Assembly (NCBI GenBank): GCA_025330725.1
Contig: JAIWND010000002.1
Location: 1,488,001 to 1,552,000 of the forward strand
DNA from: Chlamydoabsidia padenii
Lineage: Eukaryota > Mucoromycota > Mucoromycetes > Mucorales > Cunninghamellaceae
DNA length: 64,000 nt
Reading direction: 5' to 3'
Positions 37,432-49,191 of the stretch are shown piece by piece. The notes under the pieces were generated by a model. That model ran no database searches. It was not told the origin of the DNA and saw nothing but the letters and a program-made list of their open reading frames with translations. The position numbers were made by a program, and so were the translations under genes. Numbering within the stretch: the stretch's first letter is position 1; every line of letters begins with the position of its first letter.

Positions 37432-39169
37432 ATGGCAGAACACGATCTGTCAAGGCGCCGTTACTTTGGTGGTATCTTTGCGTTACTAGGTGTGGTGTTT
37501 ATATGGGTGACCTCCTCTTTTGCCATGAACGTAAGTAGCTTCTTCCATTGATGAACCCTTCCTCTTTGACTCACCCTCTTTTTATGATTCATAGAGTATA
37601 TTCGGTGAACTACAATACAACAAACCCTTCCTAGTGACTTATCTAAATACAGCAACATTCTCCTTTTATTTGATTCCATTGTTATTTAAAAGGTCAAGAA
37701 AACATACAGAAGACGACATAAAGTAAGTATGATAAAATATAAAAAAAGATGTCGAAAAACAGGGGAACGTGATTGGGTGGTCATGGCGCCATTTGAACTG
37801 CAATTCACCTCTATCTCCTAGAATCTTGAACACAACCAGGGAACCTACTGGGCCACGGCAACAGCATGGATATCAGCAGGTAAGAGGAATTGAGAATACA
37901 GGCATGATTATTATCAAGTGAAGATGATGATCATGCCTTTTGACGGTATGACACGTCTGATGATGTTAACCCTTTTATTATTATTATTATTATCATTAAT
38001 ATGTGGCCCTGAATCTTCCGCAGCTCTCGGAGTTGGAGTCAAGATCTCATCTATCTAATATCGCCACCACCACCACAAAACTTGGGACATTGGAAACAAT
38101 CCGATTAAGCTTTGCCTTTTGTATCCTCTGGTTTTTCGCCAACTACACTACCAATGCAAGTTTGGCGTATACCAGTGTTGGTAGCAGCACCATTCTCGCC
38201 TCCATGTCAGGTAAGTTGACACAAATAAACAAATACTAACAATTTAAACAAACTGTCTGTATTAACAATGCGCTTGTCATGATAGGATTATTCACTCTGG
38301 GTTTCGGGGCCATGTTTAATGTGGAAAAGATAACAGTAGTGAAATTGTTATCTGTATGCACCAGGTAAGGTAGACCATTATCAACTCCCCCCCCCTCAAA
38401 AAAAAAAAGGTGAGTTTACTCATTCTTCTTGATAGTTTTGTAGGTGTCATTCTTGTTTCTTACTCTGATCAAAATACCTATCCATCCAATGATCCTACCG
38501 ACGCCACTCTGACACCATCTCCTACCATCTCATCAGCTCTGATCGGCGATATACTGGCATTACTGGGCGCCTTGTTTTATGGAGGTTACACCACCTTGTT
38601 AAAAGTACGCATTGGGGATGAAAGTCGTATCAATATGCCTCTCTTTTTTGGATTCGTCGGTGCATTCAATGTGCTCCTTTTATGGCCTGTATTCCCTCTT
38701 TTGGATTGGCTGGGGATCGAAACCTTCCAACTGCCATATTCACCCACTCTATGGATCATCGTCTTACTCAATGCGTTTATCGGTACATTCTTGTCGGATT
38801 ATCTTTGGCTCTTGGCGATGTTGATGACATCCCCTTTGGTGGTGACTTTAGGTATCTCTCTAACAGTAAGTGACAATAGAGGGGGGGGGGCAGGGAAATA
38901 GAACAAGGTATAACTCATATAAATCATTCATTCTCTCTTTTGTAAATTAGATTCCATTAGCATTATTTGGTGACATCGTATTCAAGAACTTTGTCCCTCA
39001 AATCCAATATACAATGGGGGCTCTTTTGGTGGTGGTTGGATTTGTCTCTGTTAACATGGCGGCATTAAAGGAACGAAAAGAAGAAGACCATAGTATAGAA
39101 TCATCATCACATCACCGACAACCGATACCCGATTCAACCATATCCTCTACATATCAAACCTTCCAATAG
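37432..39169 (+). CDS. SLC35F5-like DMT transporter (YML018C type)
   Basis: Exons 37432-37530, 37595-37722, 37822-37879, 38024-38210, 38286-38364, 38436-38865 and 38951-39169 give 399 residues with about ten hydrophobic segments. Recognisable DMT/SLC35F phrases are FNKPF-like YNKPFLVTYLNT, NYTTNASLAYTSVGSSTILASMSG, FVGVILVSYSD and GALFYGGYTTLLK. Yeast YML018C and animal SLC35F5 are members; the yeast protein is vacuolar and the substrate is unknown. Exon 4 was started at the CCGCAG acceptor (38023) because upstream GTGGCC has no AG. Poly(A) signal AATAAAAAAA lies near 39251. Confidence 0.88.
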
Positions 39170-39705
39170 ACTATTAGCTACCCTTCCCCCATTATAATCT
39201 ATCTTAATCACATTTACCCTTTTGTACAGATTCTATTAAGACTACTACTAATAATAAAAAAACAATCTTCCTCGGAAATTTGACCATCATGTCTGTTTAT
39301 TTATTCCTTTTATCTTAATCACTGACACACATCGACGGTGCTAGATTTATTTTTTCCTAGTCTACATTGCCTAAACAAAGAGTCAACCCCCAGCTGAAGC
39401 ATAGAAATGATAATCAAAACATGTTTTATTAATTAAAAAAAAGGTGATCTATTCTATTCTACTCTAAAAAGTTGATTTCTGTTTTCCATCTTTATTTCTT
39501 CAGTCAAGCAAGACTGATAACAAACAATCCTTTTGTCTAATCTAAAGTGTCCCTATACAATTTCCCGTCCCAAGTAATCTGTTCGATCACCCAATCAACA
39601 TACACACATACACACCATACAATCTTTTCCTTTTTGTTTTTCTTTTCCTTCTACCTTTAAAACGGACCCAATTGACTTGTCAATTACAGTAGATCATCAG
39701 TCATC
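39170..39705. other. Intergenic; promoter of Sel1 gene
   Basis: 3' UTR followed by promoter and a long CT-rich leader (39620-39660). An imperfect AATTTCCCGTCC at 39559-39570 is the only hint of the recurrent element. No gene is seen. Confidence 0.45.
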
Positions 39706-41667
39706 ATGATGGGACCTATCAATCAGAGTCAATATCCACCTGTTTCCGATCCACCCACCACCACCACCGGTAATCTTGTCGTTCAGCATCATGTGATCGA
39801 TTCCAACCTAGATCATCACCAGCATAAACCCGAGACCATGGGAGAAGAGTACCGATATAGATCACACAACCACAATAATGATCTGAATCAATGGTACTTT
39901 GACGAATACTCGGGATTGTATCGACAAAGTTCACATACCAATCTACACCAACAAGAGACATTAAGTAGATCAGTAAGCGTATCCCATCTATCCCATTATC
40001 ACCATCCATCATCACATAAACGACATGTTTCTTGTTCCACACGTCAACATGGTCGGCAAAATAGCATCCCCCATTCCAATTCACTTGTTTCCTTACCTAA
40101 TGCCACCAGTATCGATCAACAGCAGGCCAAGTTTGATAGTAGCCATCAATACAATACATCCTTGTCCAATAGCCAACCATCTCGTCCGTTTCCATGGCCA
40201 GAGTCCGTCGAGCGTATCCATGGATGGTGTGCATTGGCCCGTAAATCCCAAGATCCCACCAGTCAATTAAAGTTATGTCGCCGATTCCTTGCCACACTAG
40301 CCGAAGATGATGCCCACCAAGCCAGATCCATGGTCAATCAACGTAATGATAACAGCACCACTATTACTGACCGACCACCATCGAGATCACCGGAAAGAGA
40401 CCACATCCGCCAAGTGATGATCCTGGAATGTCTACGCACCCTCAAACGCCTGAGTGCTGGTCAAGGTCTTGGTAAAGGAGGTGATAGTGAAGCCCAGTTT
40501 ATTCTTGCCAATTGCTACGGGATGGGATTACTAGGTCTGATGGAAGATCACAGTAAAGCATTCCAATGGTATGTCCAAGCGTCCAAACAAGCCCACCCTG
40601 AAGCCACTTATCGTACCGCCGTCTGCCATGAGTTGGGTATTGGGACCCGTAAGGATGGTCAACGAGCCATGGTGTTTTATCGTAAAGCTGCCCACTTGGC
40701 CCATGTCGGAAGTATGTACAAATTAGGAATCATCTTGTTGAGAGGGTATTACAATACGACACCATTACCCAGAGAAGCCATCAGTTGGTTACAGCGCGCT
40801 GCCAGTCATGTTACCACCTCGACATCGTTACCAGCTAATACTATAATAACAACAAATACATTGTCGTCAGTATCCACTACACCATCCTCTTCAGCATCGT
40901 CCTCGTCCTCCCCTACTGTATCTTCTTGTTTACCTTCAGCCTCGTCATCATCCATTCCATATATCAACAGCACACCATTCACTCGACCATCACAAGCCCC
41001 CCATGCTTTACATGCTTTGGCGATGATTCAATTAACAGGAGAAGTCGGAGATGCCACCAGTCTGATTGCCGATCCCGCCTATGCCATGGAATTACTACAC
41101 CAAGCCGCCCAAGGAGGATATATGCCAAGCCAAGTCCAACTGGGTCATTGTTACGAGCACGGTCAATGGGTGATGATGGATGATGCCTTGTCGATCTATT
41201 GGTATGCCAGAGCGGCTGAGCAAGGAAGTCCTGAAGGCTGTTTGGCGTTATCCGGTTGGTATCTGACAGGTTCCCCCCATGTGCCAGCGTCTGATCGTGA
41301 AGCCTATTTGTGGGCCCGTCGTGCCGCCACCACCAAAGTACAAGCTACCGATCCGTGGACTGTTGCCAAAGCCCATTTTGCTGTCGCCATTTATTTGGAA
41401 CGTGGTATCGGTGTCGCCATGGCCGATAAAGACAAGGCTGAACGATGGATGTCAAAGGCCGCCGCTATGGGTCATACTGGTGCCATGCAATGTTTAAAGG
41501 TGAGAGGAGAGTATTTGGATTCGAGTAAGAAGCAACGCAAGGCAAAGGAAAAGCAGGCAAGGACACAGAAACAGTATACAGCACAAAGTAATGACCAGCA
41601 CCAACATGGATTAAACAGACAAGAGGAGGTTGATAAAGCTAAAGTATCCAAATGTGTGGTCATGTAA
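39706..41667 (+). CDS. Sel1-repeat, CaaX-ended chitin synthase activator-like protein
   Basis: One uninterrupted exon of 653 residues. A low-complexity H/S/Q-rich N-terminal ~155 residues leads into PFPWPESVERIHGW and several Sel1 (SLR) repeats, e.g. A-x-F-I-L-A-N-C-Y-G-M-G and A-T-Y-R-T-A-V-C-H-E-L-G-I-G-T. Two repeats are separated by a T/S-rich insert. It ends in K-C-V-V-M, a C-a-a-X box for prenylation. Sel1 repeats plus CaaX are the layout of Chs4/Skt5, which activates and anchors chitin synthase at the cell surface. Activation of chitin synthase here is inferred from layout. No intron breaks the gene. Confidence 0.85.
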   Translation: MMGPINQSQYPPVSDPPTTTTGNLVVQHHVIDSNLDHHQHKPETMGEEYRYRSHNHNNDLNQWYFDEYSGLYRQSSHTNLHQQETLSRSVSVSHLSHYHHPSSHKRHVSCSTRQHGRQNSIPHSNSLVSLPNATSIDQQQAKFDSSHQYNTSLSNSQPSRPFPWPESVERIHGWCALARKSQDPTSQLKLCRRFLATLAEDDAHQARSMVNQRNDNSTTITDRPPSRSPERDHIRQVMILECLRTLKRLSAGQGLGKGGDSEAQFILANCYGMGLLGLMEDHSKAFQWYVQASKQAHPEATYRTAVCHELGIGTRKDGQRAMVFYRKAAHLAHVGSMYKLGIILLRGYYNTTPLPREAISWLQRAASHVTTSTSLPANTIITTNTLSSVSTTPSSSASSSSSPTVSSCLPSASSSSIPYINSTPFTRPSQAPHALHALAMIQLTGEVGDATSLIADPAYAMELLHQAAQGGYMPSQVQLGHCYEHGQWVMMDDALSIYWYARAAEQGSPEGCLALSGWYLTGSPHVPASDREAYLWARRAATTKVQATDPWTVAKAHFAVAIYLERGIGVAMADKDKAERWMSKAAAMGHTGAMQCLKVRGEYLDSSKKQRKAKEKQARTQKQYTAQSNDQHQHGLNRQEEVDKAKVSKCVVM

Positions 41668-42196
41668 CGATGTGTTCATAATATTAGTAGCAGTAAAAGT
41701 AGTTATAAGTATGGCGATTATAAAAGTAGACAAAAAACAAAAAAAAATAAATGTTCCCTTTTTTTCATTTTTCAATCTAATACACTCTAAAAATTGATGG
41801 ATTTTGATTGGATCGGGATTCAAAAAAGAAGGGAATAAAGAAAAGCGCTATTGGTAAGTTCATCACTAAATAGTGAACGATTTACCCATCCTTGTGGTCT
41901 ACTCTGCCACAGCATCCTCTTCCAACTTGAGCTTCTTTTTCAGCTTCTTGTTTCTCAAGATTTTCTTTGTTTCTCAATATGGTCGCAACAATTGAGCACA
42001 ATAGAAAGTAGAATAAACCAACAAATGAAAACCAACATCATGCAGCAACTATTTTAAAACGCCGACGACAAAGGCACATTTCATTATCGAATAAGGAGGT
42101 GGCCCTCTTTCCTCTTTCTGTAGCTCTCACATCGCCCCATCGATCGAAACAAAAAATGGTGGTTTATCTTTTGAGGTCGTCCTTTGAACCAATCGA

Positions 42197-42211
42197 TTTT
42201 TCAAATCCCGA
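42197..42211 (-). promoter_or_regulatory. CGGGATTTGAAA element without clear gene
   Basis: Minus-strand ATCGGGATTTGAAAA. A short hydrophobic minus-strand frame starts about 160 bases downstream, and a CT-rich leader-like stretch follows on the plus strand; neither is a convincing gene. Confidence 0.4.
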
Positions 42212-43559
42212 TTTTTTCCCATCACTTTCTCCCCCACTTTTTTTTTTTTTTTTCTTCTCCTTCCATCTCTCTTCCAACACCACATCCAACCTGACATACA
42301 AGGAATCAGCATCGGTACAGGTTACCCCGATTGTTATCTATTACTTTCTACTCTATCATTAGGCAATCCACTAATCAGCAACTGCTTTAATGGCTTTTAA
42401 TACAAAAGGTAAGGGGGTGATGAATATCAATGAAACTATACTTTATGAACACATGGTGACAGAAATTAGTCTACGGGACCAAGGGCTACAATGGTACAGT
42501 ACATAGGGTTTATGTCACTCACATGATTCTCCCTCTCTCTCTCTCTCTCTCTAATATAATTACCCTTCAACTGCGATACGAATCGGAATTACACATTAAA
42601 CTTGGTATAGTATATTTGATTAGCTTATCTAGTTTAATAGGAAATGGGGCTACTTTTACATCAAATAAAAACCATGTTACTATTATTATGCTCTTAATGA
42701 TATCACAATAAACATACTGTCATTAATAGTGGTCTTGTATCGATTTAGTAAAAAGACGGTGACATTTATATTTGGAATAGTGTCATGATATGAATGAATA
42801 AAATGATAAGTATCAATTGGTGATACATGAATGTTATCATCTGTTTCTTTAAACAAGTATGCACTATTACAGTATGTATGTCTTTTTTTAATACAAGGGA
42901 ATAAAAATAGTAGAATCATACATACTATATATGACATTTGATCCTTCACGCAATATAAGACACAATGTCATACCTCACAGATACATATGCAGTTATATGT
43001 CAACTCGGTCGATGACATGTCATATCATACATATCATATCATTTTTTTAAATAAATAAAAAGTGCATGCCTATCATCGGCATTCCAGAAATGCCTATCCT
43101 AAAAGGGAATATGCTTCGGTCATGCGGTTACACCAGAAGCGGCACAGAGACTAACCTGTCAAATAAAGCCATGTGTGCTGCCAGTTTATTGTATCATCAC
43201 TGATATTTTGCTTACATTGTATGTACTCTATTTAGTGAGTATAATCATCATATATCATCCATTTACTAGAGTTACATTGCTAGGTGCGTCTTCTCTTTCT
43301 CGATCGCACAAGGCAAATTTGAATAGGGGCGGGATTTAAATGTTTTTTAGATGTTCAGGAACTGAATGCCTGACACTTTTTTTTTTTTCGGTAGTGAGGG
43401 ATAAATAGATACTTGATCCATCAATTATTAGCTACTATGTACAGTATTAGTAATCAACTGTACATAAATAGTATGTCATATGTACAGTACTTTACATCAG
43501 ACCGATTCATGCAACTTTATGGAAGGATAAGAACAGGTCATCCTAGCTGAGCGGTCGAT

Positions 43560-43574
43560 GTCGGGATTTGAATA
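43560..43574 (+). promoter_or_regulatory. CGGGATTTGAA element
   Basis: GTCGGGATTTGAATA, 365 bases upstream of the ATG of the small gene at 43939 and in its orientation. A sister copy (GGCGGGATTTAAATG) lies 231 bases further upstream. Confidence 0.45.
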
Positions 43575-43938
43575 TGCGGCATCATGCTCCGGTATGTCAA
43601 AATGCAAAAGAGTGCAAAGATAGCATCATACTCATTGGCATTCCAAGATCTTTGATCATGTTTTCTTGTCAATGATGATACTATTAACATTGTAAAGTGG
43701 TCGTTATTTGTCATCTGACAGATTTTGTGTAAAACAGGGCAAACTTTAATTCAAGTAAACCGGGATTGTGGCTCCGGGTTCCAGTTTTTTGATCTACCCA
43801 CGTACAACAACAACAACAACATCATCATCATCATCAACAAAATGAGATTGAAAGCACACCATATCTTTTTCTTTCTTTCTTTCTTTTCCCTACCTTTTTT
43901 ACATTGAAAGAAAGTTACATTGAATTGTTACAATAAGG

Positions 43939-44080
43939 ATGCGATTATCATTATCCTTTCACGAGTTGAAACACTTTTTCTCAAAATCATCGTCGAAAAC
44001 TAAATCCACTACTAAAGCTCAGCGTCACTATCTATCCACCAAGAAAACCACATCATCACCCTCACCTTATCATTATCATC

Positions 44081-44114
<34 letters not shown>

Positions 44115-44636
44115 TTGAGTGAGAGAAAAAAAAAAGGTCGGGATTTCAAAGAAAAGTCGGTGCATGAATCGGGTTTTCGAGGATTCTGACAAGGGGTGTG
44201 AGGCAAGGGGGTGGATGAATAATGTTATTCGAGCATTCTTTTATAGAAGGTCAACGGACCCTGCATCAAGGGAGTATCGAGCGACTATGAACAAAGTAAA
44301 AGGTAAGTCATCTTTATAGAAAGATGCAAAGGAGAAATCATAAAGTGCATATCTTGATTACAACTAGGAGGGCATGGGCCTTTTTATCAATTGGAGGAAT
44401 TGAAACTGGCAGAGACGACGTCTCAATGGGAAATGGCCACTCTTGAAGAAATGATGATGATGCCCAGTACGGAAACAAAAACCACAAGACCTATCAAGAC
44501 CAAATTAGAAGCTTTGGCACTTCAGCGCCACATCATGAAGTCATGCCATAGACGAGAAATGGCCGATGAAGCGTATATGGAAACATTACACATACAACAA
44601 CAAACCCATCCATTTGCTTGGCCCTTGGTTGTATAA
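43939..44636 (+). CDS. Small unrecognised three-exon protein (185 aa)
   Basis: Exons 43939-44081, 44157-44302 and 44368-44636. The first exon is missed by simple frame scans but joins phase-2 to the acceptor at 44156 and keeps the frame through to TAA. The protein is basic and S/T/K-rich at the N-terminus (MRLSLSFHELKHFFSKS), soluble, with no membrane segment; its C-terminal half is helical and Met-rich (MMMM near residue 118). No family is recognised. Intron 1 contains an A-run and a GTCGGGATTTCAAA element, so an alternative downstream start at ATG 44164 is possible. Poly(A) signal AATAAAG lies near 44760. Confidence 0.6.
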
Positions 44637-45594
44637 AGAAGAAGAAGAAGAGAGAGAGAGAGTATGTTACTACCTGTCTCCCCCCCCCTTATCAATGTCT
44701 AGCAAAAAGCAATCAATCCCTTATCTTTGTTGAAAATTGGGGGCTTGTTTTGTTTGTTATAATAAAGAAAGAAAACAGTATCATCTATTATTATCTATCA
44801 ATATAAATAAAAAGGAGATGGATGGGGTATTATAATAAGGAGTGTCTGGAGGAATGTTTAAGCACAAGTCGGTTTCGTGAGACAGAGATAAGGTTTGCTT
44901 TGACAGCATAAGCATACCAGGATCCCGCTTGAGATTAAAAATTTGAAATAGCAGCCTCTGATTGGTTTCAGTGTGGGAAAAAAAAAAGAAAAATTGCTTG
45001 ATTTGGAACTCCCGCACCACCCTCATTTTTCCATTTTCTTGACCTATTGTCTTTTTTAACACCACATTGGTTGATTGTAATAGGTTTTACGAAAACTAAA
45101 AGATGAGAGAACCATGTATACAACAGGAAAAGGAAATAAAACGTCTTTTTGAAAAATCAACCATTGACCTTTGTACGACAAGTCAACACAATGGTTCATC
45201 TACTTTTTTTTTTTTCATTTATTATAACTTGGGGATGAATAGAATATGTATCAGGAAAAAGAATCCAGAGAAGGTTAATAAGATGATTGATGGAGATCGT
45301 CCCTTATTCACCAACCTAAAAGGTTTTGCCCTTCCCCGTCACTTTTTTTTTTTTTTTTTTTTTTTTGGTACTCAGTGCCACTCGAAAAAAAAAAAAAAAA
45401 ATATTATAAACCCCCCGATTTCATTTCCTTTCTTCTTCCTTTCTCTTTTCTTTTCTTTATTATTTTATAACTAGTATTATTGTGATTCGTTTTGTTACCA
45501 TTGTTGTTTATTATCCTTTTATTATCCATTCTTCTTTATTGAATACATTCTCTTTTACATCACATTTATTATTATTATTATTACTATTACTTGC
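44637..45594. other. Intergenic, PRODH promoter
   Basis: 3' UTR of the small gene, then T- and A-runs (45344-45366 and 45385-45401) and the CT-rich leader before the PRODH ATG. A 123-codon frame at 45103-45474 owes its length to homopolymers and is not convincing as a gene, although MREPCIQQEKEIKRLFEKST is protein-like. Confidence 0.45.
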
Positions 45595-47966
45595 ATGATT
45601 GGTATGTATCGACCTTGTTTATCACGTACCATTCGTCCATTCTCTCCCGTTAAAACTACTACCACTACTTCTCTTTTAAACCAATCTATTACAAACAACT
45701 ACCTCTTACAACAACGACCCTTTCTTCAACGTGCATCATTCCACCATGGATTCAACAAAACTCCCTCTTCCTTTGTTGGTGGTCGTAGTCGAGTCATGAT
45801 GACCTCTATTGTTGCTGCTGCTACTTTGGTCACTGCTGGTACTCTTCTTTATCCATCAAACTCACCTAGTAAATGTGTACAAGCCGAAGCTCAAACCTTG
45901 ACCTTGCCTTCCAACATGTCACCATCTTCCTCATTCTCAACATCCTCTGCCTCTCGTACCATTCATGACCTCTTGGATGAAAACAATCGCACTGCACTAG
46001 ACGCTCGTAGTACTGAAGAATTGTTGGTTGGTCTCTTTGTTTACAAACTATGTACATTCCCTTGGATTGTGGATATGGCTCCTTATGCGATCAGTTTGGC
46101 GGAAAAGCTTCACTTGGAAAGCCTGGTGTATGGATTCGTCAAGCAAACCTTCTTTAGACAATTCTGTGGTGGTGAAAGTCCTGAAGAATGTGTGGCCAGT
46201 ATGGATCGACTAGCTCAATCAGGTATTCAATGTATTCTGGATCTATCGATTGAAGCCGATTTGCATTTGGAACAAGCCGATGTACCTCAAATGTACGATG
46301 AACTATCTCAACCTCTTGGTAAATGGTGGCGACAAGAACAATCTGCTGATGTCGTGGTGACAATGACGGAACATTGTGTAAGGACTGCTGCTCGTGGATC
46401 TACCTTGAATAATACGACTACTCAAGATGCAAAGATGGATGCGGCTAGTGCTACGGGTGCATTTGCTGCTATCAAGGTTACTGCTTTTGCTCCTCCAGAA
46501 CTCTTACTTCGGCTCAACCATGTGATCACCAAGATGGAACATATCTTCCAAGCTCATCAAGTCAATGGATTCGTTGGATCGGCTGCTCTCAAGGATGTGG
46601 TGTCTCAAGTCTTACCACCGCCTCGATGTGAACAACAAGAACAACAACGGGAAGCCCTGATTGAATACATGCATCAACACCAGCCTCATATTGATGCCAT
46701 CATGTTCTCTCAACTCTTCAACTTGCAGGGCACTTCTCGTGATGTGTGGTGGTCGGCGGCGGATGATGCTCAAGAATCGGATACTCTGTTGACTAGTGAC
46801 GAATTGAAGGCTTATGATCGTATGGTGAACCGTTTGGATCAAGTGTGCTCTTTGGCTCATCGTCATCGGGTGGGGATCATGGTCGATGCTGAACAATCTT
46901 ACTTCCAGGAAGCCATTGATCATGTTGCTATGAATTTGCAATCGAAATACAACCGTCGTGATGAACAAGACCATATTCCTACTGTCTATAATACTTGTAA
47001 GTCTAATGATTATTATAATCATAACGAGGGTTGTGGGGGGGGTGATGTAATGAAATAGGATGCTAATAATACTTTTTATTTGATTTTAATAATGTAGATC
47101 AAATGTATACCAAGGCAGCTCAGGCTAAGCTCGAACGGGATGTGGAGTTGGCTAGACGTGAAAACTTTGCTTTTGCTGCTAAATTGGTCCGTGGTGCTTA
47201 CATGGTTTCAGAACGAAAGGTAAAGAAAAAGAAAAAACGTGGGGAAGTGGATCGGGATTTGAAATTATGGGTTGGGTTTAGCCTGATCCTCGGAAGGGAC
47301 TAATCAATGCTGTCCCATGTCCTTGGGCTGGGAAAAGAAAAAAAAAACTCCGTTACTCATTCCTCTTATCTTTTACTTATCTAGCGTGCAATGCAATTGG
47401 GTTATCCTTCACCCATTCATGATACGGTTGAAGATACCCATGCTTCCTTTAATGGTGGCGTACGATTCCTTTTGGGCCGATTACATGAACATCAAGAAAC
47501 CACTCACCAAAGCTTATCTGCAACAACGGCACCCATTGTCTTTATGGTGGCCTCTCACAACCGGGACTCGATCGTACAAACTGTAGAAGAAATGGATCGT
47601 CAAGGTGTCTCGGCCAAATCGGGTGTCGTCCACTTTGGTCAATTGTTTGGTATGCAGGATCAAATCTCTTATAGTCTGGGCAAGAATGGCTACTCTATTT
47701 ACAAGTACTTACCTTATGGCATGATTGATGAAGTCATTCCTTATCTATTACGCCGGGCACAAGAAAATCAATCGGTCATGGGTGGTGTGAACAAGGAAAG
47801 GGTAATGATGTGGACAGAATTGAAGGATCGGGTGAAACGACACTTGTACTTGACTGGATCCTCTCCTGCTGCTACTTCGGCCGCCAATGTCAATGCTACT
47901 TCTACTACTGGTCCTTCTTCTACCTCAGATGATGCTGAAGGTCCTATCCAAACAACTACTGCTTAA
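45595..47966 (+). CDS. PUT1: Mitochondrial proline dehydrogenase
   Basis: Exons 45595-46996, 47098-47219 and 47385-47966 give 701 residues. An S/R-rich N-terminus (MIGMYRPCLSRTIRPFSPVK) looks like a mitochondrial targeting sequence. The PRODH barrel signatures follow: KLVRGAYM-x-x-E-R-K, EDTHASFN-G-G, VASHNRDS, GQLFGMQDQISY, and the active-site-side YKYLPYG...PYLLRRAQEN. It oxidises proline to pyrroline-5-carboxylate with FAD and feeds the respiratory chain. The barrel is preceded by long inserts (e.g. about residues 345-420) compared with bacterial PutA-type domains, and a low-complexity S/T/A tail follows. Intron 2 contains ATCGGGATTTGAAAT (47251-47265). Poly(A) signal ATAATAAAA lies near 48319. 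Confidence 0.93.
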
Positions 47967-49191
47967 TCTCTCTCTCTGGTAATCTACTCTCCACCACACA
48001 CTTTTTATTATTCTCTTTCCCTCCTCCCTTTTTTATTCTCTTCTCATTTGGTTTGTATATGTTGGGTTATATTTGGTTGATGTCATTAGGGGGTTTTACA
48101 CACATTGTTATATACTTCTCTTGTTCTATATTCACATCTTTTTATTTTATACTTTTTTTTTATTATTTATTTACACTTCATTCTTTGTTATATATCACCC
48201 ATGTACTATTAGTAATAGGTAGGATGAAAAATACCTATTCTCATGTCATATTCCTTCCATTTACTTTTTATCTTCATTGTATTTCTTCCTTTCCCCCCCC
48301 CCGTTATCTTTATCACTTCATAATAAAAACAACTCTTTTATAAATAGCCTTGTAGACATTTTTTCTTTATTTCTATATAGACCATAGTAGACACACAGAC
48401 ATTTACACTATTATCATATAAACTAGGTGACACAATAAAGTATAAAGTAACCAATCCAATTTTATTATGCATGATTAAACCAATAGGAATTATCTATCAA
48501 CTAGGGGGGTTATACACCAATCATCGTCGCCAAGATCCACAACGGTATTTGTAGTGATTCCATAATGATCAAAGGTGCCGAAGTATCCAGTTGGTTCCAT
48601 CCCGATTGTTGCTGTTCATATGATTCCAGTAAAGTAGATGGTTAATGGATTAGTATATTTTCGGCACGCCCCCCTCCCCGATTTAATTGTAGTCGGTCAT
48701 TTTGCTGCAGTAATGAAAAGCCGGACGTGTTTACTGTAATAGCCTAAATGTTATGAGAAGAAGAAGACAAACTGTCTTTGTTTATATCGTTCATAAAGTG
48801 TTCTTACAAAGCATGTCCACGCTGATTGTTTGCGGGGTTGTCAAAAGCAAAAGTGGCATTCCCTACATATATTAAGATCACTGTTTCTTTGTTTTCGATC
48901 CAAGTTATATTGGTTCCTTACCTTGGCAACTAAATGTACTTTATTCTGAATTGTCCATCAAAGTAATTATGCATGAGAGAGTTTTGGAAAAAAAAAAAAA
49001 AGCGGGATTTGAAAATGAGAAATTCCGATGGACAGAAAAAAAGGATCGTCCCCCAATGTTCGTACCCTCTCACTTCTTTTTCTTTCCTACTTGATTCATT
49101 CTGACCATCCATCAACACAGCGAACAACTTATTTGACCTATCTCTAACACTTGTGATAGAAATAAACTGTACGCGATCTTTTCCCCTTCTC
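47967..49191. other. Intergenic; gene relics and GPI1 promoter
   Basis: PRODH 3' UTR to ~48330. On the minus strand, ~48500-48900, GT..AG-bounded pieces stay open, e.g. NATFAFDNPANNQRGHA (~48786-48862) and a terminal hydrophobic piece ...PLIIMESLQIPLWILATMIGV ending at a stop (~48505-48640), which is GPI-signal-like. They do not connect into one frame and may be a decayed surface-protein gene. The GPI1 promoter element GCGGGATTTGAAAATG lies at 49002-49017. Confidence 0.4.
49002..49017 (+). promoter_or_regulatory. CGGGATTTGAAA element of GPI1
   Basis: GCGGGATTTGAAAATG, 175 bases upstream of the GPI1 ATG, just after an A-run. Confidence 0.6.

Larger units (their letters stand above)
41668..43938. 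other. Gene-poor AT-rich stretch, 2.3 kb
   Basis: No gene that I can support. Holds GATCGGGATTCAAAAAA (41811-41827), minus-strand ATCGGGATTTGAAAA (42197-42211), GGCGGGATTTAAATG (43329-43343), TGTCGGGATTTGAATA (43559-43574), CT repeats near 42532-42552, and a (AAC)n(ATC)n run at 43806-43838. Two very short frames with promoter elements nearby (minus at ~41.9-42.04 kb; plus from 42391) may be small genes or relics. Confidence 0.5.

Noticed and set aside
41890..42045. Short hydrophobic minus-strand frame (MMLVFICWFILLSIVLNCCD) with an element upstream
   Set aside because: Only 28 residues in the start frame. The lysine-rich continuation is in another frame with no valid splice to join them.
42391..42505. 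Two-exon 20-residue frame after a promoter element
   Set aside because: Splice signals fit, but so short a product cannot be distinguished from chance.
45103..45474. 123-codon plus-strand frame before PRODH
   Set aside because: Its length comes from T- and A-homopolymers read as poly-Phe and poly-Lys. Only the first ~30 residues look protein-like.
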